Shown in pieces: positions 53,622 to 63,397 of a stretch of 64,000 bases of DNA. The first letter of the stretch is position 1, and each line of letters starts with the position of its first letter. The notes under the pieces were generated by a model. It was given only the letters and a program-made list of their open reading frames with translations, was not told the DNA's origin and made no database searches. This DNA comes from Limoniibacter endophyticus (GTDB lineage: Bacteria > Pseudomonadota > Alphaproteobacteria > Rhizobiales > Rhizobiaceae). Location: contig NZ_BMZO01000004.1 in NCBI RefSeq assembly GCF_014652835.1, positions 62,001-126,000 of the forward strand, in the 5' to 3' direction. The translations under genes were made by a program, and so were the position numbers.

Positions 53622-55484
53622 TCAGACCGTGTAGGGGCGTTTACGTTCGACGATGCCGAGTTCGTCACTCTCGCGTACCGCGCGCAAGCGTTCTTCCGCC
53701 TCTGAAGCCTCGCGTTGACGGTCCCACATGGAGGCGTAGAGTCCCCCCTGCGCGATCAGGACCGCATGCGTGCCGCGTTCGGCGATCAGGCCATCCTGCA
53801 ATACTATGATCTCATCCGCATTGACTACTGTCGAAAGCCTGTGGGCGATAACCAGCGTCGTGCGGCCTTGGGAGACCTTGTCCAGCGCCGATTGAATCTC
53901 GCGCTCCGTATGCGAGTCGAGCGCGGAAGTCGCCTCGTCCAGAACGAGAACAGGTGGTGCCTTGAGGATTGTGCGTGCAATGGCAACGCGCTGCTTTTCG
54001 CCGCCTGAAAGTTTGAGACCACGCTCGCCGACCATCGTATCGAAGCCATCGGGCAGCCGTGCTATGAAGCCCGAAATCTGGGCCAGATCGGCCGCTGTCT
54101 CCAGCTCTTCCTCGCTCGCATCGACACGACCGTAACGGATATTGTAGGCGATCGTATCATTGAAAAGCACAGTATCCTGCGGCACCATGCCGATGGCGTG
54201 GCGAAGGCTTTTTTGTGTTACATCGCGCACATCCTGTCCGTCTATCAGCACCTGCCCCCCTTGCGGATCGTAGAAACGATAAAGCAAGCGCGAAATTGTC
54301 GACTTGCCAGCACCGGAGGGTCCGACGATGGCGATGGTCTTGCCGGCCGGGACTTTGAAGCTCACCCCCTTCAGGATGGGACGCGCGGGATCATAGGCAA
54401 AGTGCACATCGCGAAATTCTACCGCGCCTGCGTCCACCCGCAACGCATTCGCATCCGCAGCGTCCACGACCTCCGGTTTGACGCCGAGCAGGCGGAACAT
54501 GGCTTCGATATCCGTCAGTCCCTGACGAATTTCGCGATAGATGAAGCCGATGAAATTGAGCGGCACGGAGAGCTGGATCAGCATGGCGTTGATGAAGACA
54601 AAATCGCCCACGGTCTGCTCGCCGCGCGACACTGCGGAAGCCGACATCGCCATCATCACGAGCATACCGAGGCCGAAGATGACGCCCTGGCCGAAGTTCA
54701 GCCAGCCGAGCGACGTCCAAGTCTTGGTCGCGGCCTGCTCGTAACGAGCCATGGAACGATCGAAGCGCTCGGCTTCCATCGCCTCATTCCCAAAATATTT
54801 GACCGTTTCGAAGTTGAGCAGCGAATCGATCGCTTTTGTGTTTGCCTCCGTATCGGAGTCGTTCATTTCGCGACGTATCGCGATGCGCCAGTCACTCGCC
54901 CAGACGGTGAACCAGGTATAGGCGACGACTGTCAGCGCCACGACCAGCACATAGGCCCAGCCATAGGCGACAGCGAAGATGATCGCTGTGAGCGCAAACT
55001 CGAAAATGGTCGGGATGGAATTGAGGATCGTAAACCGGACGATAGCCTCGATGCCCTTGGTGCCGCGCTCGATGATGCGCGAGAGACCGCCCGTGCGGCG
55101 TTCAAGGTGAAAACGCAGCGACAGTTCATGCATATGAACGAAAGTCTTGTAGGCGAGCTGGCGAACCGCATGCTGCCCGACAGATGCAAACAGGGCATCA
55201 CGCAGCTGGTTGAAGCCATTCTGCACAATGCGCACCACATTGTAGCCGATGACGAGCATGACGGGCGCGATCAGAAGCGCCGGAATCCAGTCCGGACGCA
55301 CAAAGTCGCCGGACAGCGCATCCGTCGCCCATTTGAAGAAATACGGCACGGCCATCAACACAAGCTTGGCAATGACAAGGAAAACCGTCGCCCATACAAC
55401 GCGCATCTTCAGATCGTGCCGGTCACGAGGCCACATATAAGGCCAGAGGTCGCGCAGCGTCTTGAAGGTCGACGGGTTTTGCAT
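53622..55484 (-). CDS. Atm1/HMT1-type ABC exporter (ABCB7-like)
   Basis: A 620-residue half-transporter: six membrane helices (about 28-325) and one ABC domain with Walker [10 protein letters not shown], signature LSGGEKQRVAIART, and Walker B VLVLDEATSALDSHT. The membrane part carries YNVVRIVQNGFNQLRDALFASVGQHAVRQLA and the RTGGLSRIIERGTKGIEAI segment, which are hallmarks of the Atm1 subgroup; relatives export glutathione conjugates, persulphides or metal-thiol complexes. An ArsR-family regulator with Cys clusters lies just upstream on the same strand, which supports a metal or thiol-stress role. Confidence 0.92.
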   Translation of the reverse strand: MQNPSTFKTLRDLWPYMWPRDRHDLKMRVVWATVFLVIAKLVLMAVPYFFKWATDALSGDFVRPDWIPALLIAPVMLVIGYNVVRIVQNGFNQLRDALFASVGQHAVRQLAYKTFVHMHELSLRFHLERRTGGLSRIIERGTKGIEAIVRFTILNSIPTIFEFALTAIIFAVAYGWAYVLVVALTVVAYTWFTVWASDWRIAIRREMNDSDTEANTKAIDSLLNFETVKYFGNEAMEAERFDRSMARYEQAATKTWTSLGWLNFGQGVIFGLGMLVMMAMSASAVSRGEQTVGDFVFINAMLIQLSVPLNFIGFIYREIRQGLTDIEAMFRLLGVKPEVVDAADANALRVDAGAVEFRDVHFAYDPARPILKGVSFKVPAGKTIAIVGPSGAGKSTISRLLYRFYDPQGGQVLIDGQDVRDVTQKSLRHAIGMVPQDTVLFNDTIAYNIRYGRVDASEEELETAADLAQISGFIARLPDGFDTMVGERGLKLSGGEKQRVAIARTILKAPPVLVLDEATSALDSHTEREIQSALDKVSQGRTTLVIAHRLSTVVNADEIIVLQDGLIAERGTHAVLIAQGGLYASMWDRQREASEAEERLRAVRESDELGIVERKRPYTV

Positions 55485-55542
55485 GATCTGATGCTCATCC
55501 GCGACAGCCTGGCTTGCGGACCCTTATGCTTGGTAGGAAAAG

Positions 55543-55576
55543 AAAAACGGCTTCAGCAACAATCGCTGAGAAGCCG
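55543..55576 (-). terminator. Intrinsic terminator overlapping the arsR 3' end
   Basis: Read on the minus strand, CGGCTTCTCAGC and GCTGAAGCCG pair with one unpaired base, followed by TTTTTCTTTT. The stem includes the last codons of arsR, with the stop codon in the second arm. It lies between arsR and the ABC exporter, so read-through is needed for one common transcript. Confidence 0.8.
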
Positions 55577-55879
55577 CGAAATCGATCTGGAAAGCTCCGC
55601 CACAGCCGGGCGGTCCACTTCGTAGCGTGACCTCTGCTTGTCGGTCACGAAGCGGACCAGCCCTGCCTCAACCAAAACCTTGAGATGCTGGGAGACAGTG
55701 GATTGCGCGAGATCGAGCTGGCCGACCACCTCCTTGCAGCAGCAATGTTCGACACTCGACAGATAGCGCAGGATCTGGATACGGCGCGGATGCGAAAGGG
55801 CTGCCAGACGCAGAGCGACGGTTTCGTCGTTCCTGACATCCATGCACAGCGTTTCGTCGATTGCCACAGCCCCAACCAT
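55553..55879 (-). CDS. ArsR/SmtB-family regulator with two Cys clusters
   Basis: A 108-residue winged-helix repressor: ALSHPRRIQILRYL, then LDLAQSTVSQHLKVLVEAGLV (recognition helix) and the wing VTDKQRSRYEV. Cys46-Cys48 (EHCCCKEVV) sit where classical ArsR proteins bind As(III)/Sb(III) through a C-V-C motif in helix alpha-3. A further Cys pair (Cys107-Cys108) ends the protein. These make metal or thiol sensing likely. The start may instead be Met13 (55843). It is followed by the Atm1-type exporter on the same strand, its likely target. Confidence 0.85.
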   Translation of the reverse strand: MVGAVAIDETLCMDVRNDETVALRLAALSHPRRIQILRYLSSVEHCCCKEVVGQLDLAQSTVSQHLKVLVEAGLVRFVTDKQRSRYEVDRPAVAELSRSISRLLSDCC

Positions 55880-55950
55880 GTCTCGTTTCTCCGTACCGGC
55901 GAAAGCGCAAACGCGTCTCGTCTTTCGTTTATGGGCAGCCCCAATTCATC

Positions 55951-55967
55951 GCCTATCGGCGATAAGC
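55951..55967 (-). promoter_or_regulatory. Near-perfect palindrome upstream of arsR
   Basis: GCCTATCGGCGATAAGC has perfect TATCG/CGATA half-sites and only one mismatched pair besides the centre. It lies 72 bases upstream of the arsR start, next to AT-rich DNA (ATATTTTACTTATAT) that could be the promoter. This is the size and place expected for an ArsR-family operator; binding is inferred. Confidence 0.5.
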
Positions 55968-56003
55968 GATATTTTACTTATATGCAATCGAACGGGTGCA
56001 GTT

Positions 56004-57308
56004 TCAACGGCTTTGCGCGCGCTCACGCAGGATTTCCAGGTTCGCCGCCTCTCCCTCCTGAGATCGCTCCGGTACGGAAAACACCTGACCTGGCAAAATG
56101 AGATTCGGATTTCGAATGGCTTCCTGATTGGCGAGATAAATGGTCGTATAGCGGGTGCCTCGGCCATAGACCCGGCGCGATATGTGCCAGAGCGTGTCAC
56201 CGCGACGAATGATGACGCTGCCATCCACGGCTTGCAGCGCATTGGCTTCACCAGCTTGCCCCTGGCCCTGCCCCGCGGGCGCCGTTGCCGCGATATTCTC
56301 GCCTGCAACGCGACGGAAAGGAACGGTAGCGCGGCCGATGACATCGCGCCCGTTCGGCTCGAGCAATTCGGCGCGAATGATATAGTCGCCTACCGGAAGA
56401 TCGCGGCGGCTCTCGACAAGGTAGCGGCCTTCGGCATCCACACTGGTCTGCCCAAGCAGAATGTCATTGGCATGCACCCGCACGCGTTTGTCGACCAGCC
56501 CCTGCCCTGCGATGAAGATGTGATCGCCTTCGATCTCGACGGCCTGCACGGTGATGGGTGCCGGTTTCCCGGATTGCGCCTGGGCAGGGCTCGTCTCCCG
56601 GGTTGGCTCAGTTTCAGCCCGCGTTTCCTGCTCTTGTACAGTTTCAGCTGGCTTTTCCGGTAGTGTGATAAGACGGCTCGGCGCGCCGGGTTGCTCAACC
56701 AGAGCCAAAACGTCGCCCTGCGAATTTTCGGGCACGGCAACCACGGCGGTCTGTCCAGACATCATCACCGATCCATCCTCACCCGTTGCCCGCAGCACAA
56801 GCTGATAATCACCGGGCTTAAGCGGATCATCGAGCACGACCGCGAAACTACCCGTCGCATCCGCTTTGACCTGTGCCAGTTCGCGCGAGCCGCTCAGCAG
56901 CGACACAGCGGCATTCGGGCCAGCCATGCCTGCAATGACCAGAGAACCGTTCGGCTCGACCCGCACCACATCAAAAGCAGGAGAAGCCGCCTCGCGCTGC
57001 TGATCGCCTTGCTCCGCAACGGGCGCATCCGTTCCCGCGGATGATTGAGCGGGCTCAGCGCTCGCGGGAGCCGTCTCCGTTGCAACTGGGTTTGTCTGCT
57101 GCGAGGAGCCGGGAGCGGGCTGCACCCCGGAATTGCCGTTCGTTGCAGGAAGCGGTGTCGATTGCGGCACGGATGCCTGCTCGCGCCGAGCATCATCGCC
57201 GGCGCGTCCCAGCCATTCGTCAAATACGCCGACGGAACATGAGACCGCGCCAAGGCCGATCAGCACACCCAAACCGACGAGAATGCCCGCAAGTGACTTC
57301 CTGTTCAT
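56004..57308 (-). CDS. LysM protein with Ig-like repeats and N-terminal anchor
   Basis: A 434-residue envelope protein. The N-terminal hydrophobic segment (LAGILVGLGVLIGLGAVSC) is an anchor; its Cys is not in a standard lipobox. A low-complexity Ala/Pro/Ser/Gln linker (about 40-105) follows. Two Ig-like domains (about 110-195, VRVEPNGSLVIAGMAGPNAAV; and about 250-335, VEIEGDHIFIAGQGL...GRYLVESRRDLPVGDYIIR) come next. The C-terminal LysM module is IIRRGDTLWHISRRVYGRG...YLANQEAIRNPNLILPGQVF. LysM binds peptidoglycan, so the protein spans from inner membrane to cell wall. Function unknown. Confidence 0.87.
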   Translation of the reverse strand: MNRKSLAGILVGLGVLIGLGAVSCSVGVFDEWLGRAGDDARREQASVPQSTPLPATNGNSGVQPAPGSSQQTNPVATETAPASAEPAQSSAGTDAPVAEQGDQQREAASPAFDVVRVEPNGSLVIAGMAGPNAAVSLLSGSRELAQVKADATGSFAVVLDDPLKPGDYQLVLRATGEDGSVMMSGQTAVVAVPENSQGDVLALVEQPGAPSRLITLPEKPAETVQEQETRAETEPTRETSPAQAQSGKPAPITVQAVEIEGDHIFIAGQGLVDKRVRVHANDILLGQTSVDAEGRYLVESRRDLPVGDYIIRAELLEPNGRDVIGRATVPFRRVAGENIAATAPAGQGQGQAGEANALQAVDGSVIIRRGDTLWHISRRVYGRGTRYTTIYLANQEAIRNPNLILPGQVFSVPERSQEGEAANLEILRERAQSR

Positions 57309-57500
57309 CTCATTCGCCCCAAAAGATCGCGTTCTGCCGCGAGTCTCTTACTTATTGTATCATTTTGTCGCACTCATTCCGAGTGCAACCGAAATCGCCG
57401 CCTTTTCCCTTGCATTTATAGCAGTCTTGGTCGAGCTTTTTTGCTAAATCACCGGTAGTTCACACATGGACCATCCAGATTGAGAAAGGACATCGACAGC

Positions 57501-58100
57501 ATGTCTGCGATCCGTTCCGTTTGCGTCTATTGCGGTTCATCTCCCGGTGCAAAGGCGAGCTATCTCGAGCAGGCCACCAAACTGGGTACGCGCCTTGGGC
57601 AGAAACGTTTCGATCTCGTATATGGAGGCGGAACGAAAGGGCTGATGGGAGCCGTGTCCTCAGCGGCAGCCGCCTACGGCTCGAAAGTAACTGGCATCAT
57701 ACCTAAATTTCTCATGAGCAAGGAAGCAGTGGAGGCAGACCTACACGCGGTAGAGGACCTGATTATCGTCGAGACGATGCATCAGCGCAAACATCTGCTG
57801 TTTGAAAAATCGGACGCGTTCATTGCCCTGCCCGGAGGCATCGGCACGCTGGAAGAAGTCGTGGAGATCATGACGTGGGCGCAGCTTGGCCGTCACACCA
57901 AGCCGATTATCTTCTGCGGCATTGACGGGTTCTGGGAGCCTATGCGGTTTCTGTTCGAACACATGAAGGCGGAAGCTTTCATCCACAGCCAGACCCTGCT
58001 CAAGCCAACTTTCGCGAACACCGTTGAGGAGGCAATCTCGATCCTCACGGCCCGCCCCGCCACCAGCGACGGCAACCCCGCCGTAATCGAGCGGCTATGA
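57501..58100 (+). CDS. LOG-family (TIGR00730) nucleotide hydrolase
   Basis: A 199-residue Rossmann-fold protein: VCVYCGSSPGAKASYLEQA, the PGGxGT-type motif LPGGIGTLEEVVEIMTW, and LVYGGGTKGLMGAVSSAA. Family members cleave nucleoside 5'-monophosphates (cytokinin riboside phosphate phosphoribohydrolase); bacterial versions probably act on AMP or damaged nucleotides. The start at 57501 (MSAIRS) is taken; a TTG at 57480 would add MRKDIDS and is closer to nothing resembling a ribosome site. Confidence 0.9.
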   Translation: MSAIRSVCVYCGSSPGAKASYLEQATKLGTRLGQKRFDLVYGGGTKGLMGAVSSAAAAYGSKVTGIIPKFLMSKEAVEADLHAVEDLIIVETMHQRKHLLFEKSDAFIALPGGIGTLEEVVEIMTWAQLGRHTKPIIFCGIDGFWEPMRFLFEHMKAEAFIHSQTLLKPTFANTVEEAISILTARPATSDGNPAVIERL

Positions 58101-58113
58101 AGCCCGCTGCAGC

Positions 58114-59055
58114 TTACAGGGTCTTTCCAGTCGTGCGACGCTGCAGAAGAGCCGAACTGGAATAGATGATCAGTGCGGCCCAGATGAAGCAGAAAGCGAG
58201 CAGCTTGACAGAGTTGAAAGGCTCGTTGAACAGGAACACCGCCGTCAGGAAAACCATCGTCGGGACGATATATTGCATCACTGCGATGGTGGAGAGCCGC
58301 AGAAGCTTTGCACCATTGGCATAAAGGATGAGCGGAATGGCTGTAATGACGCCGCATGCTGCAAGAAGCCACGCATCGGACCAGCTCGTCGTCAGGAAGT
58401 GGCCCTGACCGTTGGCCTGCAGATAGAGAATATAGAGGAGCGCCGGAGCAGAAAGGAGCAGAACCTCGAGGAAAAAGCCCTGGTTCGGGCCTACGGGCAG
58501 GGTTTTACGGCAGAAGGCATAAAGACCCCAGCTGACACAAAGCCCCAGTGATACCCATGGAAGCCCGCCCGCATCCACCGTGAGGATGACGACAGCAATC
58601 GCCGCAAGCCCTATGGCAATTTTTTGCGCGGTGGTCATGGGCTCACGCAAGACGATGGCGCCCAGCAAGAACGAGAAAAGCGGATTGATATAGTAACCGA
58701 GCGCAGCCTCAACCGTGCGGCCAACGGCGATTGCCCAGACGTAAATCCCCCAATTGAGAGTGATCAGCACGGCTGTAACGACAGCCATGCCGAGAATCGA
58801 TGGCGAACGCAATGCAGCCTTCAGATCTTCCGTGCGTCCACGCAGCAGGAGCACGAGTCCCGCAATCGGTAGTGACCAGACGATCCGATGCGCCACAACT
58901 TCGGTGGAAGGGATATGCGCCACCAGCTTCATAAAGAGCGGCAGGAAACCCCAGGACAGATAAGCCGCCAGCGCATAGCCAAAGCCTGCGGGCGTATCGC
59001 CTGCCGTCGCGGCGGGCGTTGCGTTCTGTTCGGAGAGCTGAGCCATATTTGTCAC
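58114..59055 (-). CDS. rarD: RarD-type EamA transporter
   Basis: A 313-residue membrane protein with ten hydrophobic helices in two EamA halves. Landmarks are GFGYALAAYLSWGFLPLFMKL, HRIVWSLP, LNWGIYVWAIAVGRTVEAALGYYINPL (the RarD signature) and SLGLCVSWGLYAFCRKT. The family is annotated as chloramphenicol-sensitivity or drug/metabolite transporters; the substrate is not known. It converges on the LOG-family gene with a 13-base gap and no clear terminator. Confidence 0.9.
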   Translation of the reverse strand: MTNMAQLSEQNATPAATAGDTPAGFGYALAAYLSWGFLPLFMKLVAHIPSTEVVAHRIVWSLPIAGLVLLLRGRTEDLKAALRSPSILGMAVVTAVLITLNWGIYVWAIAVGRTVEAALGYYINPLFSFLLGAIVLREPMTTAQKIAIGLAAIAVVILTVDAGGLPWVSLGLCVSWGLYAFCRKTLPVGPNQGFFLEVLLLSAPALLYILYLQANGQGHFLTTSWSDAWLLAACGVITAIPLILYANGAKLLRLSTIAVMQYIVPTMVFLTAVFLFNEPFNSVKLLAFCFIWAALIIYSSSALLQRRTTGKTL

Positions 59056-59200
59056 CCGCGCCGCCCGAAATGGGCACGCCTTAGATTTTCTTTCTACAAC
59101 GCAATCGCACTCACTTCCATTTCGAAGCGGTGAAACAGTTTGTCAGAATTGTTCAATGCAGGCAGGCCGCCATTTCGGCCATCCGTTTCCTGCGCCGCCG

Positions 59201-60220
<1,020 letters not shown>

Positions 60221-60338
60221 CTATCCTGTCCGGGATGCTGCAGGGAGATGACATTTGCAAGCCGGATTACTTGGTCCAACTTGGCAAAGGCGGTTGTGTC
60301 AGATTTCCCGGCTGCGACTACCCTCAACGTCGCTGCGA

Positions 60339-60806
60339 TCAGCTCGACCACCTGTCCGTGTCGTGATCGGGGTGCTGGAAGGACGAGAGGTTTACCAGCC
60401 AGGCAGTGTCCTCAATGTCCGACGATGTGCTTCTTCCTGGCAGGGCGTGCAACTCGTCAAAGAAGGAGAGCTTGCGTTCCGTTCCGTATTGAATAACGGG
60501 CGGAAGCGCTTCCGGATCATCGAAGGTGCCCGCAGCGATTGCCACACCATCCGGCGCTTCGTAGGTGAGCGGCGTTCCGCAATCACGGCAAAAACCGCGT
60601 TTGACCACATTAGAGGACTGAAAATGTGCAGGTGTGCCGCGTGTCCATTCAAGGCTCCCTTCTCCAACCGAAATCAGCGGTGCGAAGTAGCTGCCAAATG
60701 CTTTCTGGCACATACGGCAATGACAGATGGAAGCCTTGCCTGGCTGCCCCTTCAGGGTGAAGCGCACGGCGCCGCATTGGCATCCACCGGTCAGAAGTTT
60801 CGACAT
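60339..60806 (-). CDS. GFA/CENP-V-domain zinc protein
   Basis: A 155-residue protein of the glutathione-dependent formaldehyde-activating enzyme fold. Zinc ligands are GGCQCGAVRF, CHCRMCQKAFG and RGFCRDCGTPLTYE; the rest is a small beta-sandwich (WTRGTPAHFQSSNVVKR, VAIAAGTFDDPEALPP). The start is placed at MSKLLTGGCQCG (60806). The family name reflects one member; most homologs have no proven activity. It is separated from pip by about 175 bases and from cysS by 51. Confidence 0.87.
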   Translation of the reverse strand: MSKLLTGGCQCGAVRFTLKGQPGKASICHCRMCQKAFGSYFAPLISVGEGSLEWTRGTPAHFQSSNVVKRGFCRDCGTPLTYEAPDGVAIAAGTFDDPEALPPVIQYGTERKLSFFDELHALPGRSTSSDIEDTAWLVNLSSFQHPDHDTDRWSS

Positions 60807-60857
60807 GATAGCCTCCCGCTGCAATCCCGGAAGGCTATCGTGATTTTACAAGGATGC

Positions 60858-62276
60858 CTAGCGCTTCACTTCCCAGGTCGTGATACGCTCACCAGTTGCG
60901 GCGTCTTTTGAATCCTTTAGCTGGATTCCCTCAGCCAAAAGTTCATCGCGAATACGGTCTGCCTCAGCAAAGTTCTTCGCCTTCAGCAGTTCGAGGCGTT
61001 GTACAATCTTGGTGGACACATGCTCCAAAACGTCGTCGGAAACAGAAACCGCAACGGGCCCCACCCCGAGCAGCGACGCGGTGGCAGCGTAGGCCTGCAT
61101 CGCGCTAGGATCAGTCGCGGCCTTCTGTGCCAGCGCATGAAGCGCCTGTACCGCCGCGACAGTGTTGATATCGTCGGCAAGCGAGGCAATGATCGTCTGA
61201 TCGACCTTGGAGACGTCTACCCGTTCTTCGATCGGTGGCCATTTGGCGAGGAGACGCTCGGCCTCTTCCAGCCGTTTCACCGAAAAGTCGATCGGCTCGC
61301 GATAATGCGTCATCAGCATGGCGAGTCGCAGGACTTCGCCCGGCCATTTGCGATCGCCGAACTTCTCCGTGTCCAGCAATTCGTTGATGGTGACGAAATT
61401 GCCTTCCGACTTCGACATCTTTCGGCCTTCGACCTGCACGAATCCGTTATGAAGCCAGACATTCGCCATCCAGGTCGTGCCGTGGGCGCAGCAGGATTGA
61501 GCAATTTCGTTTTCGTGATGGGGAAAGATCAGATCAAGGCCGCCGCCGTGGATATCGAAGGTTTCGCCGAGATAAGCCGCCGACATGGCCGAGCATTCTA
61601 TATGCCAGCCGGGACGCCCGCGTCCCCAAGGGCTTTCCCAGCCGGGTTCCTCCGGCGAGGACTGCTTCCACAAAACGAAGTCCGCTGCATTCTTCTTGTG
61701 ACTTTCAACGGCCACGCGCGCGCCCGCCTGCTGCTCATCGAGATTGCGTTTGGAAAGCTGGCCGTATGCCGGCATCGATTGCGTATCGAACAGAACTTCG
61801 CCTTGTTCTTCATAGGCATGGCCGTTTTCGATAAGCTTTTGAATCAAGCTCGTCATGTCAGCCTTGCCATCCGGCCTTGGCTGTACGAACTCCGTCGCGC
61901 GCGGCTCGAAAGTTGGCTCCAGGCAACCGAGCTTCTTCACATCTGCATGAAACTGCGCTGCCGTCTTTTCCGTCACCAGCCGGATTGCTTCGTTCAGAGG
62001 CAGATCAGGATGGTCGCGCAGGGCACGTGCATTAATCTTGTCATCGACATCGGTAACGTTGCGCACATAGGTGACCTGTTCTTTGCCATATATGTGGCGC
62101 AGCAACCGATACAGTACATCGAAGACGATGACCGGACGCGCATTGCCGATATGCGCAAAATCATAAACGGTCGGGCCGCAGACATACATGCGCACATTCT
62201 TGGGATCAATCGGCGCAAACAGCTCTTTCTGGCGAGTCAGCGTGTTGGTGAATTTCAGCTGGGGCTTGTCGTTCAT
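60858..62276 (-). CDS. cysS: Cysteinyl-tRNA synthetase
   Basis: Charges tRNA-Cys with cysteine. The 472-residue class I synthetase has [17 protein letters not shown] (HIGH box as HIGN, with the first zinc Cys), [13 protein letters not shown] and HHENEIAQS (zinc ligands and substrate recognition), and KMSKSEGN. The helical DALR-type domain (about 350-440) is intact. The C-terminal tail is ITTWEVKR. Single copy in this window. Confidence 0.97.
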   Translation of the reverse strand: MNDKPQLKFTNTLTRQKELFAPIDPKNVRMYVCGPTVYDFAHIGNARPVIVFDVLYRLLRHIYGKEQVTYVRNVTDVDDKINARALRDHPDLPLNEAIRLVTEKTAAQFHADVKKLGCLEPTFEPRATEFVQPRPDGKADMTSLIQKLIENGHAYEEQGEVLFDTQSMPAYGQLSKRNLDEQQAGARVAVESHKKNAADFVLWKQSSPEEPGWESPWGRGRPGWHIECSAMSAAYLGETFDIHGGGLDLIFPHHENEIAQSCCAHGTTWMANVWLHNGFVQVEGRKMSKSEGNFVTINELLDTEKFGDRKWPGEVLRLAMLMTHYREPIDFSVKRLEEAERLLAKWPPIEERVDVSKVDQTIIASLADDINTVAAVQALHALAQKAATDPSAMQAYAATASLLGVGPVAVSVSDDVLEHVSTKIVQRLELLKAKNFAEADRIRDELLAEGIQLKDSKDAATGERITTWEVKR

Positions 62277-62613
62277 GGGAGCGGCTTCCGGAATAAAAGT
62301 CCTGTCAGGATTTCACGGGCCGGCGTGTCTGCTTTTCATATTCAGAAAAGCCCATGCAACAACGTCCGAACCGGCGAGATGCGGTTCTTCAACAGCGACA
62401 GCAATTGGCAAGGGACGTGTTCATGACGCGTTTATCGCGTTGCAGCCCCTGCCCCGTCAAGTACGAAGTTTCGCGCGCGGACCGATCAACCTTTCATTAA
62501 GCATATATACAAAACTCGATGTGAATGACGCGAAACTGATCCGATTGCACCATGTTTTGGGCGGAATGCGCCCTGATTATCATGGACGCCAACATTTCAA
62601 TGGGAGAACAGTC
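62277..62613. promoter_or_regulatory. Divergent upstream region of cysS and the 41-residue ORF
   Basis: A 337-base gap. The part near the small ORF (AAGCATATATACAAAACTC, about 62498-62516) is AT-rich and could be its promoter; the part near cysS is its leader. No larger ORF with a ribosome site is seen. Confidence 0.35.
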
Positions 62614-62739
62614 ATGACCGCACAGCCAAAACCTGCTCGACAAAAACCGTCGCTCGTCGATCAATATCGCAAGATCGGCCCGGCCGCCGTAGCCGCGGCT
62701 CTTTCCTGCAAGGCCAAACCGCAAACCGCCCTTAAGTAA
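62614..62739 (+). CDS. Small basic protein of 41 residues, function unknown
   Basis: ATG at 62614 with GGGAGA 6 bases upstream, a good ribosome site. The product is basic (7 Lys, 3 Arg), with MTAQPKPARQKPSLVDQYR at the start, then KIGPAAVAAALSCKAK. No membrane segment or signal peptide. Its last 8 bases overlap the stop end of the leftward LysE gene. The good start context and biased composition favour a real gene, but I know no family for it; the conservative view is a possible small ORF. Confidence 0.5.
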   Translation: MTAQPKPARQKPSLVDQYRKIGPAAVAAALSCKAKPQTALK

Positions 62740-63355
62740 AGAGCGGCTTTGCCAGCATGAAGGCGAGCAGGAACATGACCGCGCCGATGATCGCATCGAG
62801 AACGCGCCAGCTGGCCGGTCTGGCGAAGATGGGTTGTAGCAGTCGCGCGCCATAGCCAAGCGTGAAAAACCAGACGAAGGACGCAATCATCGCGCCCGCC
62901 CCGAAAGCGTAGCGCAGATCGTCCTCAAAACCGGCCGACAGCGACCCCACCAGAATCACCGTATCGAGATAGACATGCGGATTGAGGAAGGTGAAGGCAA
63001 GGCAAGTGGCGACTGCCGCCCGTAGGGACATGCCTCCTTCATTGGCAGCCCGCAACACATGTGGATTGAGTGCACGGCGAAAAGCCATCACGCCATAGCT
63101 CAAAAGGAACAGGACGCCACCGACGGTGACCGCGGTCAAGAGGCCGTCGAAGCGCGAGATCAGCGTCCCCAGTCCTGCCACGCCTGCGGCAATCAGCACC
63201 GCATCCGACAACGCACAGATCAGGCAAAGGATGAAAACATGCTGACGCAGCAGGCCTTGGCGCAGAATGAAGGCATTCTGCGCGCCAATGGCGATGATCA
63301 GCGAGGCACCAAGAAAAAAACCGGAAAGTCCGGCGGAAAAAAATGTGACGTTCAT
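62732..63355 (-). CDS. LysE/ArgO-family amino-acid exporter
   Basis: A 207-residue inner-membrane exporter with about six helices. It starts with SGFFLGASLIIAIGAQNAFILRQGLLRQHVF, which matches the LysE/ArgO signature IGAQNAF-LRQGL, and has LTFLNPHVYLDTVILVGSLS in the middle. The substrate is probably Lys or Arg. No LysG/ArgP-type regulator gene is adjacent; the small ORF overlaps its 3' end. Confidence 0.92.
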   Translation of the reverse strand: MNVTFFSAGLSGFFLGASLIIAIGAQNAFILRQGLLRQHVFILCLICALSDAVLIAAGVAGLGTLISRFDGLLTAVTVGGVLFLLSYGVMAFRRALNPHVLRAANEGGMSLRAAVATCLAFTFLNPHVYLDTVILVGSLSAGFEDDLRYAFGAGAMIASFVWFFTLGYGARLLQPIFARPASWRVLDAIIGAVMFLLAFMLAKPLFT

Positions 63356-63397
63356 CGTCAGCTATCTGCCGTGAGCCACGGCGCTTTGCAAGCAGTC

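Noticed and set aside
54198-55625. Plus-strand ORF of 475 codons opposite the ABC exporter
   Set aside because: Shadow of the exporter gene: His/Arg/Asp-rich, no family motifs. The exporter frame has all ABC signatures.
60999-62426. Plus-strand ORF of 475 codons opposite cysS
   Set aside because: Shadow of cysS, which has complete synthetase motifs on the minus strand.
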